Assembly: GCA_031289145.1 (NCBI GenBank)
Contig: JAITQA010000118.1
Coordinates: 1-64,000, forward strand
Origin: Dysgonamonadaceae bacterium
GTDB lineage: Bacteria > Bacteroidota > Bacteroidia > Bacteroidales > Azobacteroidaceae
Direction of reading: 5' to 3'
Length of the DNA: 64,000 bases
The stretch's first letter is position 1. Each line of letters starts with the position of its first letter. The notes under the pieces are model-generated. The model worked only from the letters and a program-made list of their open reading frames with translations. It had not been told where the DNA came from and searched no databases. Both the position numbers and the translations under genes were made by a program. Shown in pieces: positions 47,757-57,600 of the stretch.

Positions 47757-50700
47757 TTAAAATCCCACATTTAAACCGACCACAAAACTTCTGTTGGAAG
47801 AAGAACCGGGTAAATTAGAATCCACATAGACGTCCGGATCAAGATAGTCTATTTTCGAATAAACCAATCCGGGATTGATGCATTGCACATATAGCTTCAG
47901 ATTGGAAATATTGAATTTCGCCAGTGTTTTCGGGTCAAAGTTATAACCCAGGGAGACATTCCGCAATTTGATGAACGAACCGTCCTGGTAGTTCATAGAA
48001 GTGCGGTAAGTATCACCGTTTTCGCCGCCGTTGCCGGGTGCATAATACAGTGCGTTTTCATTCGTGCCGGCTACCCAGTAATCCAGTTTCCGCATGGCAA
48101 ACCGTCCGGAAAGGTATTCTGCTCCCGTTGCGACGGTGTGGCCGAAGCGTCCGAATAAGAAACATGACAATTCGAAGTTTTTATACGAAAAGGTGTTTTG
48201 GAAACCGCCTGTCCAGTCCGGAGCCGATTTTCCTACTACCTCCCTGTCGAAGTTCGGGTCAATTTTGCCATCCGGTACGCCATCGGGGCCGCTGATATCT
48301 TTTACTTTTATAGTGCCCGGTAAACGACCGTATTTAGCCGCTTCTTCCGCTTCCGAAGTTTTCCAGATGCCATCGTATACATAATCGTAATAGATTTTCA
48401 AAGGTTGTCCCACGATCCACGGCCAAGTACCATCGCCGTTCAAGTCCTCCAGACTGCCATTGGCAAGCTCCGTAATTTCATCCCGTTGGGCAGCGTAAGT
48501 GAGGGTCGACAACCAGGAAAAGTCGCGTGTTTTTACATTCACCGTATTCAAGGCGATTTCTATCCCTTTGTTTTTCGTTGAACCGACATTTGCCCAAGTA
48601 TTCAGATAACCGGTCAATGAAGGAATCATTTGCTGCATCAGCAAATCGTTTGTCTTGGTTTGATACAAATCGATCGAACCGTTGATACGTCCTCTGAAGA
48701 AAGAAAAGTCCAATGCAAGGTTGTATTGCGTTGTTTTTTCCCATCCCATCTCCGGATTAGCCATACTTACCTGACTGCTTGCTGCAAGCGAGGGGTCGTT
48801 TGCTATCATACCGACTACCGTAGTTCCGCCGAAGTGGTAGTAATTGGATAAAACACTACCCAGCGTAGCATAAGCGTCTACGGAAGAATTTCCGGTAACG
48901 CCATAACCGAGCCGCAACTTCAGCTGGTCTACCCAGGGTAAATCTTTCATGAAAGATTCCTGTTCCATGCGCCAGGCCAAAGCGGCCGATGGGAAGAAAT
49001 CCCATTTATTCCCTTTTGCCAACTGCGAAGCGCCGTCCCGGCGTCCGGATACGGTTAAGAGGTACTTTTGTGCAAAATTGTAATTCAAGCGCACCATGTA
49101 AGATGCTAACTGAGTTTCGGTCAGTCCTGAACCGTAATCCCGTATATTGGCGGAAGATTTTACATTATACCACAATTCCCTGTACGATTCTACAAAACTT
49201 TTCATACTCGCATTTTCCGTATGATAAGCGGATGCACTTTGCAACAAAGTAAGGCCGAATGCGTGATCGCCTACTGTTTTGTCGTAATACAACAGGTTGT
49301 CCAAAGTCCACGAATACCTTATATCGGTACTGTATTGTGCTGTGTTATTTCCATCGCCGTTGATAGATTCTGCGGCATCGGCTACTCCCGAACGTCTGTT
49401 GCGGTAATCCGGTCCGAATTGGATACGGTATTTTAAACCGTCCAGTTCATTAAAGATTTTTCCAAAATTCAATTCTCCGTAAAAACTACCGTTAATTCGG
49501 ATAGTTTGCCGTTGATTCTTGATCAAATCCACTTCACGGATCGGGTTGATGATATTTACATCTCCTCCCGGATTTCGGATATAGTCACCTTCCGGCGTAT
49601 ACGGAACCGTCCAGGGGAGCATGCTTTGGAGGGCATAATAGATACCGTCGGCTCCGGTAGCGGATTTCCGGAAATCGTAACCGTATTCCTGCGTAGCGAA
49701 AGAGGCATTGAGAACCGTTCCCATCTTGAACCAGGGGGTAGCTTGGATATTGATATTGGCATTTCCCGTAAACCGGTTGTAAGCTTCTCCGGGTTGCGTT
49801 CCTTTCTGGTCTAAATAGCCGAAAGAAGTGTAGGCCTGTATTTTATCGGTACCACCGCTGGCGCTCAAGGTGTGTTCCTGTGTAATGCCATCTTGTTTGC
49901 CGTAATCCGTCCAGTTGAAAGTCGGCACTTTGCTGCCGTCCCAGCTGCCGCCTGCCCAACCTTTTTCGATATTCGCATAAGCGTAAGGGTCGCTTCCGAA
50001 CCAGGATTTGTCCTGCTCCTGGCTAACGGTCAGGGTTTTTCCATACGACTTGGCCAGACGGCTGTAATCCAACCATTCTGCCGAGTTCATCATTTCCATT
50101 CGGCTCACCAATTTGTCAGCCGAATAGGTTCCGGAATAACTGAGTTTCATTTTTCCGGTTTCTCCTCTTTTGGTTGTCACAATGACTACGCCATTGGCGC
50201 CGCGCGATCCGTAGATAGCCGTTGCAGAGGCGTCTTTCAATACATCAATGTTTTCGATATCATTTGAATTCAGGGTTTCAATACCTGCGCCTTGCATCGG
50301 AATACCGTCTACTACATACAGAGGGCCATTTGATGCGGTCAGCGACCGTTCACCGCGAATACGGATACTTCCTATTTCACCCGGGCGCTGGTTGGAAGTG
50401 ATGTCAATGCCCGCCATTTTCCCCTGCATAGCTTGTAAAGGATTTTGCACCGGCATTGCAGAAATTTCTTTCTCGCCGATACGTGTCAAAGCGCCTGTCA
50501 CATCGCTTTTCTTTACCGTACCATATCCCACGACTACTACCTCGTCCAAGGTTTTGGGATCTTCTTCCAGAATTACGTCAATAATTCTTTGGTTTCCTAC
50601 TTTTATTGATTTGGTAATGAAACCAATGTAGGAAAATTGTAAAACCGCTTCTGTATTGGGAACACTAATTACGTAAGCGCCGCTTACATCCGTAGAAATC

Positions 50701-50879
50701 CCGGTCTGAGTGCCCGGTATACGAATGCTAACGCCGAGTAAAGGTTCTCCGGATACGTCTGTTACAGTTCCTTTAATTGGAATGTCCTGAGCCATCCCAT
50801 ATATACCGGAGCAAAATAGCAGACAAACAATAACAATTAATTTTAATTGTAATGAATTTTTGTTCGTTTGTACGTTCAT
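47757..50879 (-). CDS. SusC/RagA family TonB-linked outer membrane protein
   Basis: 1040 aa; IKGTVTDVSGEPLLGVSIRIPGT, VVVGYGTVKKSDVTGAL, LKDASATAIYGSRGANGVVIVTTK. Confidence 0.97.
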   Translation of the reverse strand: MNVQTNKNSLQLKLIVIVCLLFCSGIYGMAQDIPIKGTVTDVSGEPLLGVSIRIPGTQTGISTDVSGAYVISVPNTEAVLQFSYIGFITKSIKVGNQRIIDVILEEDPKTLDEVVVVGYGTVKKSDVTGALTRIGEKEISAMPVQNPLQAMQGKMAGIDITSNQRPGEIGSIRIRGERSLTASNGPLYVVDGIPMQGAGIETLNSNDIENIDVLKDASATAIYGSRGANGVVIVTTKRGETGKMKLSYSGTYSADKLVSRMEMMNSAEWLDYSRLAKSYGKTLTVSQEQDKSWFGSDPYAYANIEKGWAGGSWDGSKVPTFNWTDYGKQDGITQEHTLSASGGTDKIQAYTSFGYLDQKGTQPGEAYNRFTGNANINIQATPWFKMGTVLNASFATQEYGYDFRKSATGADGIYYALQSMLPWTVPYTPEGDYIRNPGGDVNIINPIREVDLIKNQRQTIRINGSFYGELNFGKIFNELDGLKYRIQFGPDYRNRRSGVADAAESINGDGNNTAQYSTDIRYSWTLDNLLYYDKTVGDHAFGLTLLQSASAYHTENASMKSFVESYRELWYNVKSSANIRDYGSGLTETQLASYMVRLNYNFAQKYLLTVSGRRDGASQLAKGNKWDFFPSAALAWRMEQESFMKDLPWVDQLKLRLGYGVTGNSSVDAYATLGSVLSNYYHFGGTTVVGMIANDPSLAASSQVSMANPEMGWEKTTQYNLALDFSFFRGRINGSIDLYQTKTNDLLMQQMIPSLTGYLNTWANVGSTKNKGIEIALNTVNVKTRDFSWLSTLTYAAQRDEITELANGSLEDLNGDGTWPWIVGQPLKIYYDYVYDGIWKTSEAEEAAKYGRLPGTIKVKDISGPDGVPDGKIDPNFDREVVGKSAPDWTGGFQNTFSYKNFELSCFLFGRFGHTVATGAEYLSGRFAMRKLDYWVAGTNENALYYAPGNGGENGDTYRTSMNYQDGSFIKLRNVSLGYNFDPKTLAKFNISNLKLYVQCINPGLVYSKIDYLDPDVYVDSNLPGSSSNRSFVVGLNVGF

Positions 50880-50924
50880 AATAGATTTACTTTTTTATTA
50901 ATAATATGTTAGTTATATATTGAT

Positions 50925-52061
50925 TTATTGTAATTTATACATTTCGGAAGCGCCCAATAAGAAGCATCCGACGCCAAAGTCTTCAAAATCCGGAACTTTA
51001 TGATAAGTAACCGGTTGGTTGTCTTTCGGTTCTTTTCCGGTTCCCTGTACCCATCCGAGAAAGCCGTTGTCATGAACGGCGTCTTTTACCAGTGCATGCC
51101 ACGCATTCAGCAATACCGGCAAATAGGTATCCCGGTCTAATAGCTGATTGTTGATGCCCCAAGCCATACCATACACAAACAGAGATGTTCCGGTGGTTTC
51201 TTTTCCGCCGAAATTGTTTGGGTTGTGCAAACTGACATTCCAGAAGCCATCTTCACGTTGGCAATTTTTTAATGCTTCGGACATCGCCAAAAAATCGGCA
51301 ATATATTCGCTACGATGGATTTCGTCGGCAGGACTTATTGACAAGACCCTTACCAAAGCGGCATATACCCAGCCGTTTCCCCGCGACCAATAACAATTTT
51401 TCCCATTGGATTCCTTATAAGGCGGCAGAAAATCCGCATCTCGCCACCAAAGGCCTTCTTCGGGATTGTACAATCCTTTCACGCCATGATTGTTCCTCGT
51501 AAAAGCGTACAACTGATGCATCTTTTCAAAATAGCGCTTGTCGCCCGATAATTCTCCTAATTTAGCCAAAACGGGCATTCCCATTTGTATGGCGTCAATC
51601 CACGACCAATCATTCGCTTGCGGCGTATGCACCAACATATCCATGCATGTTTTTATATTGCGTATTTTTTCGGAAGCGGGAGCTATTTTATACAGGTCAA
51701 TATAAGTTTGTCCGCAACATTGGTCGTCTGCATTACGAGTCGTATTGCCGTTCCGCAGTCCCCATTGGTGAAATTCCGCCCAATCAAGGGCATACCGGTA
51801 ATATTCTTCTTTGGGATAAACCTGATGTAAAGCCATCAACCCCTCGTAATAGACGCTTCTTGTCCATATATTACTGGGCCGGGCAATGCCTACATGGGAC
51901 GGCTCTGTGCTATCGGCATACTTTTTCATAAAGTAGTCATTGACCCGAATCATGGTAGTCAGTACATCTTTCCTGTCGGGTAACTCCTGAGCGTGTACCC
52001 GCACCATACAACATTCGGCAATAATTAGCAGTACGATTAGTTTTTTCATTACGACAATCAT
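50925..52061 (-). CDS. GH105 family unsaturated rhamnogalacturonyl hydrolase
   Basis: 378 aa; RSVYYEGLMALHQVYP, NADDQCCGQTYIDLY, LWWRDADFLPPY...NCYWSRGNGWVYAALVRVL, GTSLFVYGMAWGIN motifs of YteR/RhiN-type GH105. Confidence 0.93.
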   Translation of the reverse strand: MIVVMKKLIVLLIIAECCMVRVHAQELPDRKDVLTTMIRVNDYFMKKYADSTEPSHVGIARPSNIWTRSVYYEGLMALHQVYPKEEYYRYALDWAEFHQWGLRNGNTTRNADDQCCGQTYIDLYKIAPASEKIRNIKTCMDMLVHTPQANDWSWIDAIQMGMPVLAKLGELSGDKRYFEKMHQLYAFTRNNHGVKGLYNPEEGLWWRDADFLPPYKESNGKNCYWSRGNGWVYAALVRVLSISPADEIHRSEYIADFLAMSEALKNCQREDGFWNVSLHNPNNFGGKETTGTSLFVYGMAWGINNQLLDRDTYLPVLLNAWHALVKDAVHDNGFLGWVQGTGKEPKDNQPVTYHKVPDFEDFGVGCFLLGASEMYKLQ

Positions 52062-52272
52062 TTTTTGTTAATGTTATCAACAGTTATGTTAAAATAAAAT
52101 TTCATAATGCAAAGTAACCTTAATAAAATTTGATTCGGAATAGAAGATTATTCATTTTAATAGAAAATTATCCGGCTACATGGAATTTTGTGCACTAAAC
52201 ATGTAAATTTGTACGGGAAGCGTGTTTTCAACAAAATTATTGCTATTTTTGTTGAAGATTTAATGCGATTCT

Positions 52273-55200
52273 ATGGAAAGAATGAAACAATACACTTCTA
52301 CAACTTTTTTGATTTTATTAAGAGGTATTTTGTTGTTGTGTCTTTTATTCTCTGCAAATCTGATTTTTGCAGTGGAGATACTACGGTTTGAGTGGATCAG
52401 CGACAGAGACGGCTTATCGCAAAACACAGTTCGGTGTGCGATACAGGACAGTAGGGGTTTTATTTGGTTAGGTACTATTAACGGATTGAATCGCTACAAC
52501 GGGAAAGAATTTAGTGTGATGCTACCTGAAACGGGTAATTTCGCTTCTCTGCCGGATAATCGTATACGGAGTATGCAGGAAGATTCGCACGGCTATATAT
52601 GGATTCGGACTACCGCGAATATTTTTTGCTGTTATGATCCCCACTTGGAAAGATTTGCGGATTATGATCCGGGCAACAAACAAAAGAATTTTTCGTACGC
52701 CCGTACTTTTTCCAACGGTGATGTATGGCTTTGGGGGAAAAGCGATGGCTGTTGCCGCATTCAACACACTACAGGAGGCTTACAGTCACTGCGATTCGGC
52801 AAATCCGAATTAGGTAGCAGCGCCGTTAATTTTGTGTATGAAGATTCCCAACATTCTATCTGGATAGGCTCAAATGCCGGTTTATTCCGTTTAGAGAAAG
52901 ACCGCATCGTAAAGGTATCTGCCGAAGCGTTTTACTTTATACAGGAATCAAGTGGTTATTTGTTCCTGATTAATGAAAATCATATTGTTCCGTACAATGC
53001 AAACAAACAACAATTTTCTCGCGCCTTCAGTTTCCCGGATGCCAAAACGCTATCATTAAATGCTTCTACCATACTGAGCAATGGTATTATTCTGATTGCT
53101 ACCAAAGCGGATATTATCGCTTTTGATTCCCGGAAGATGAAATTTGTTCCGACGGAAACTTTATTCAACAACCGAACCATGCAAAATGCCAGTTTCTATA
53201 CCGATAACAAAGGGAATAAATGGGTATACAATATTTCCGGAGCTATCTGGAGATTACTGTCTGATAATCATTTTGAAAGAATTGAGCTTATTCCGGAGAA
53301 TATCCTCTCCAGTATTGATGCCGAACGGTATGAAATATACCATGATTCGCATAATATCATCTGGATATCTACTTATGGAAACGGTTTGTTCGCATTGGAC
53401 ATGAATAATCAGAGCACTTATCATTATACGGTAGATAACAGTGACTTACCAACCAACTACCTGCTCTGTGTCATGGAAGATAAATCGGGAGAAATCTGGG
53501 TTGGTACGGAATTTGCGGGAATCAGCAAGATATCCCTGAGCAACTACCCCATACAAATACTGTATCCTGTGCCGGGAGAAAACAATAACAGGAGTAATGC
53601 TGTTCGCCTGCTGTTCGAAGATTCGCAGGGACGCTTCTGGATGGGCACACGAAGTGGTTTTCTACATCTTTATGATCAAACTTTCAAAAAAATAAAATCA
53701 CATAAAATTAATGGGGGATTGCCTTTTACAATGATGGAAGATTCTTTGCACAACATTTGGTTGGGCACTCGTGGAAACGGCATTATTGTATTTCCGCCTT
53801 CGGGAGAAGCGCCCATCAGGAATTACCGCTTATACGACATCTCCCGGCAAAGCGCCAGCAGCAATAATGTATTTGACATCCTGCTGGATTCTAAAAACAG
53901 GGTATGGGCGGCTTCTTTTGGCGGCGGTCTGCATTTTGCAGACTTGAACAACAAAGAAATTACTTTTCAGCAGATCAATACACGTACTGTTAATCAGGAT
54001 ATGGTACGTGTTATCCTGCAGGATCATACCGGCATGATCTGGACAGGGACAAATGAAGGCGTCAATGTGTTCGATCCCGACGCACTGATACAGGATAACG
54101 ACAAGTATATCAATTTTCATTTTGATGTAAATGACGACCGTTCTATTCATAACAATGAGGTGAAAGCCATTTTTGAAGACAGCCACGGCCGTATGTGGTT
54201 CGGTACAACAGGCGGCGGTTTGAATCTGCTGGTAAGAGAAGAACCGCTCGAACGTTCATGGTTCAAACACTATACGGCTAAAAACGGCCTGTCCAACGAA
54301 GTTATCCAGACAATCCAGGAAGACGAACAAGGGTATATCTGGGTGAGTACGGAAAGTGGTAGCGGTATTTCAAAATTTGATCCGGAAACAGAACGTTTCG
54401 AAAATTTCAGCTTTTCAAATAGTAAACAAGCAGGCTTATTTAACGAAGGTTCCTGCTGGAAAATGAAAAACGGAGATTTGATGTTCGGCAGTTATTCCGG
54501 CGTTTTTATTTTCAATCCTTTAAAAGTAAAATACAATACCTATACGCCGCCGATCGTTATCACAGGCCTGAAAATCAACGGTGCGGATGTTTATCCGAAA
54601 AAAAACGACTCTCCCTTGGTTGAAAGTATTACAGAAACCAAAATGATAAAATTGAAATACAATCAAAATTCATTCAATCTCGAATTTGCCATGCTCAATT
54701 TTCAATCACCTAATTTTAACCAGTATGCCTATTACCTTGAAAATTATGAAAGAAATTGGAACCCGGTCACACGGCACAATATTGCCGCATACCGGAATGT
54801 ACCTCCGGGCACCTATTGGTTCAAAGTAAAAGGCAGCAACAGTTTTGGTATCTGGACGGAGAAAGAGACTATCCTGAAAATAACGATTCTCCCGCCATTC
54901 TGGAAATCGCTCTGGGCCTATATTGTTTATTTTATATTCATCGTGACGGCTGTGTTTTTCACTATAAGAGTCATACTGCAAATCAACCGCTTACATACAG
55001 CCGTTGAGGTGGAACGGCAATTAACGGAATACAAACTCCGGTTTTTTACGAATATATCACATGAATTCCGGACGCCATTGACCATTATCAGAGGGTCAAT
55101 CGAAAATTTAACCACTATGGAAAATTTGCCTCCGGCCGTTACAAAACAAATCAAACAGATGGCCAAAGGTTCTTCCAGATTGCTTCGCCTGATTGATCAA

Positions 55201-56559
55201 CTTCTGGAGTTTCGCCGCCTGCAGAACAAGGGCTTGGAACTGAAATTGGAACGAACGGACGCCGTTGCTTTCTTTTATGATATTTATCAGTCTTTCAAAG
55301 AATTAACAGAAAAGAAAAATATAGAGTTTTTGTTCGAATCCAACCTGTCTCAAAAAGAAATGTTGTTAGACACAGGTAAAATGGATAAAATCGCTTACAA
55401 CCTCTTGTCGAATGCCATTAAACATACGCCGGATAATGGTATCATTGTGATCCGTCTGGTTTTTTCGGAGCAGGACGACCGGTTGATTGTAAGTGTATCA
55501 GACAGTGGTTCAGGGGTTCCGAAAGAAAAACAGAGTTCGCTGTTTGTCCGTTTTGCCCAGATTGATTCAGTTGGCGGAACCGGTGTAGGATTGCACCTGA
55601 CGGCCGAATTGGCTACCGTGCACAGGGGAAAAGTCGAATATACGAACGCCGAATTGGGAGGCGCCTGTTTCAGTGTCTTTGTTCCCTTGTCGGAAGATAA
55701 TTACAATAAAGATGATATTGCAGCCATGCAAACTGCACTTAAATTTACGGACACGACACAATTGCAGGAAGTACCGGATGCTTTTACGCAAAACAAACTT
55801 TACCGGAATTACAAACTGTTGGTTATTGAAGACGATGATGAAGTGCGCGAATTTTTGTTTGCCCAGTTAAATGACTTGTTTTCTATCTGTATCGCCAAAG
55901 ACGGAACGGAAGGTTTGGAAAAAGCAGTGAGCGAACAGCCTGAATTGGTTGTCTGCGATGTAATGATGCCCGGCATTGACGGCTTTGATTTAACCCGTCG
56001 CTTAAAAGAGAATTTCCTGACCAGCCATATCCCCATCATCTTATTGACGGCTCATTCTTCGGAAGAACATCGCTTGGAAGGTATTCAGGCCGGCGCTGAT
56101 GCATATATTACCAAACCGTTCAGTATCAAATATCTGACAGCCCGTATCGTCAAACTCATCGAACAACGGGAGAAATTGCAGCAAAAATTTGCACAGGAAC
56201 CGGGAAAACCGGTGCCATTGATTCATTATACAGATAAAGATAAGGAGTTTATCGACAAGATACACCTGCTGATTGAACAAAATATGGAAAATGTCGATTT
56301 TTCCGTTGATGTGTTTGCGCAGGATGCCGGTATGGGACGTACCAATTTTTATAAAAAAGTGAAAGGGATTACCGGTCATTCACCTAACGAATATGTGCGC
56401 ATTGTCCGCATGAAAAAAGCTGCTGAATTGCTGGTAACGACGCACCTGAATGTATCGGAAGTTTCTTATAAAGTCGGAATCAGCGACCCTTTTTACTTCA
56501 GTAAATGTTTTAAGGCGCAATTTGGCAAAACACCTTCTCAGTTCCAGAAAAATTTATAA
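52273..56559 (+). CDS. Hybrid two-component system regulator (propeller sensor, histidine kinase, receiver, AraC HTH)
   Basis: 1428 aa; repeated D(S/N)RGFIWLGT-type propeller blades, Y_Y_Y domain, FFTNISHEFRTPLTIIRG H-box, receiver LLVIEDDDEVREFL..VVCDVMMPGIDG, AraC C-terminus. Confidence 0.96.
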   Translation: MERMKQYTSTTFLILLRGILLLCLLFSANLIFAVEILRFEWISDRDGLSQNTVRCAIQDSRGFIWLGTINGLNRYNGKEFSVMLPETGNFASLPDNRIRSMQEDSHGYIWIRTTANIFCCYDPHLERFADYDPGNKQKNFSYARTFSNGDVWLWGKSDGCCRIQHTTGGLQSLRFGKSELGSSAVNFVYEDSQHSIWIGSNAGLFRLEKDRIVKVSAEAFYFIQESSGYLFLINENHIVPYNANKQQFSRAFSFPDAKTLSLNASTILSNGIILIATKADIIAFDSRKMKFVPTETLFNNRTMQNASFYTDNKGNKWVYNISGAIWRLLSDNHFERIELIPENILSSIDAERYEIYHDSHNIIWISTYGNGLFALDMNNQSTYHYTVDNSDLPTNYLLCVMEDKSGEIWVGTEFAGISKISLSNYPIQILYPVPGENNNRSNAVRLLFEDSQGRFWMGTRSGFLHLYDQTFKKIKSHKINGGLPFTMMEDSLHNIWLGTRGNGIIVFPPSGEAPIRNYRLYDISRQSASSNNVFDILLDSKNRVWAASFGGGLHFADLNNKEITFQQINTRTVNQDMVRVILQDHTGMIWTGTNEGVNVFDPDALIQDNDKYINFHFDVNDDRSIHNNEVKAIFEDSHGRMWFGTTGGGLNLLVREEPLERSWFKHYTAKNGLSNEVIQTIQEDEQGYIWVSTESGSGISKFDPETERFENFSFSNSKQAGLFNEGSCWKMKNGDLMFGSYSGVFIFNPLKVKYNTYTPPIVITGLKINGADVYPKKNDSPLVESITETKMIKLKYNQNSFNLEFAMLNFQSPNFNQYAYYLENYERNWNPVTRHNIAAYRNVPPGTYWFKVKGSNSFGIWTEKETILKITILPPFWKSLWAYIVYFIFIVTAVFFTIRVILQINRLHTAVEVERQLTEYKLRFFTNISHEFRTPLTIIRGSIENLTTMENLPPAVTKQIKQMAKGSSRLLRLIDQLLEFRRLQNKGLELKLERTDAVAFFYDIYQSFKELTEKKNIEFLFESNLSQKEMLLDTGKMDKIAYNLLSNAIKHTPDNGIIVIRLVFSEQDDRLIVSVSDSGSGVPKEKQSSLFVRFAQIDSVGGTGVGLHLTAELATVHRGKVEYTNAELGGACFSVFVPLSEDNYNKDDIAAMQTALKFTDTTQLQEVPDAFTQNKLYRNYKLLVIEDDDEVREFLFAQLNDLFSICIAKDGTEGLEKAVSEQPELVVCDVMMPGIDGFDLTRRLKENFLTSHIPIILLTAHSSEEHRLEGIQAGADAYITKPFSIKYLTARIVKLIEQREKLQQKFAQEPGKPVPLIHYTDKDKEFIDKIHLLIEQNMENVDFSVDVFAQDAGMGRTNFYKKVKGITGHSPNEYVRIVRMKKAAELLVTTHLNVSEVSYKVGISDPFYFSKCFKAQFGKTPSQFQKNL

Positions 56560-57492
56560 ATTCCGCCCTTGTGTAAAATTCCGATAGGTAACCGGGGTCA
56601 TTTGGGCTTTCTTTTTGAAAAAGGTGCAAAAATGGTCGGCGTTGTCGAATCCGGTAGTATAAGCGATTTCCTTGATAGACAAATGCGTATTGGTAAGTAA
56701 TTCTTTACTTTTCCGAACCCTCAATTCCAGCAGGTATTGGTTGGGCGCAAATCCTGTGTATTGCTTGAAAATTTTCCGAAACCACGAATAACTCATGCAT
56801 ACTTTTCCTGCCACTTCTTCCGGACTTATTTGCGATTGGAAATTTTCCTGCATGATAATTTTGGCTCTGTTGATGTTGTTGAAAACATCCAATTCCACAA
56901 AAGACAGGTGTTTATCTAAGGAATAGGCAAAACCCAGCAAATGGTTGACTATTCCGGCAAGCATCTGCTGAAAACCGGCTTTTTGTTCCTGCGCGATTCG
57001 GATAGCCTGTTGGTAGAGGTATACAATATCATTATTGACGCCGGTATGAAAAAACGGCTTTTGGCTGCTGAAAAAACCGTGCTCGCAACGGTTATCAATA
57101 TTAATTCCGTTGAATCCAATCCAAAATTCGTCCCAGCCTGTTTTTTTGACCGGGCTGTAATTGTGCCATTCTCCGGGGAATAGCAAAAACATGTATCCTT
57201 CTTCGACAAGAGTCGATTTACAGTTTTCAGACACAAAATTTCCTTTTCCACGAATGATATAGAGCAGTTGGTATTCATTCAGAATACGTCCTTTCTCGGT
57301 GGAAAAAAGGTACCGGGTAGGGTGATTCTTCGGTGGATAAACCGCATCCGGCGCGACGGACTGATAGCCTACCGTGCTGATAGTCAGTCCCCACAAGATA
57401 TCCTGTTCGTTTTCCAATAAATACGTGATGGGAAGATGGACTTCTTTTTGTATCATTTTTTGAATTACTGTTGATAAAAAACCAAAGGACAA
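56554..57492 (-). CDS. AraC family transcriptional regulator
   Basis: 312 aa; N-terminal cupin-like sensing region, C-terminal AraC HTH (MSYSWFRKIFKQYTGFAPNQYLLELRVRKSKELLTNTHLSIKEIAYTTGFDNADHFCTFFKKK). True start may be internal (MIQKEVHLP). Confidence 0.92.
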   Translation of the reverse strand: MSFGFLSTVIQKMIQKEVHLPITYLLENEQDILWGLTISTVGYQSVAPDAVYPPKNHPTRYLFSTEKGRILNEYQLLYIIRGKGNFVSENCKSTLVEEGYMFLLFPGEWHNYSPVKKTGWDEFWIGFNGINIDNRCEHGFFSSQKPFFHTGVNNDIVYLYQQAIRIAQEQKAGFQQMLAGIVNHLLGFAYSLDKHLSFVELDVFNNINRAKIIMQENFQSQISPEEVAGKVCMSYSWFRKIFKQYTGFAPNQYLLELRVRKSKELLTNTHLSIKEIAYTTGFDNADHFCTFFKKKAQMTPVTYRNFTQGRNL

Positions 57493-57600
57493 AATTATAC
57501 AAAATAAATGACTAAATCAATTTTGAAAGTTTTAAAATCATTTAAACAGTAAGCGGCTTTTTTTTAAAGCGTACTTTTGTAACTGAATATAATAATCTAC

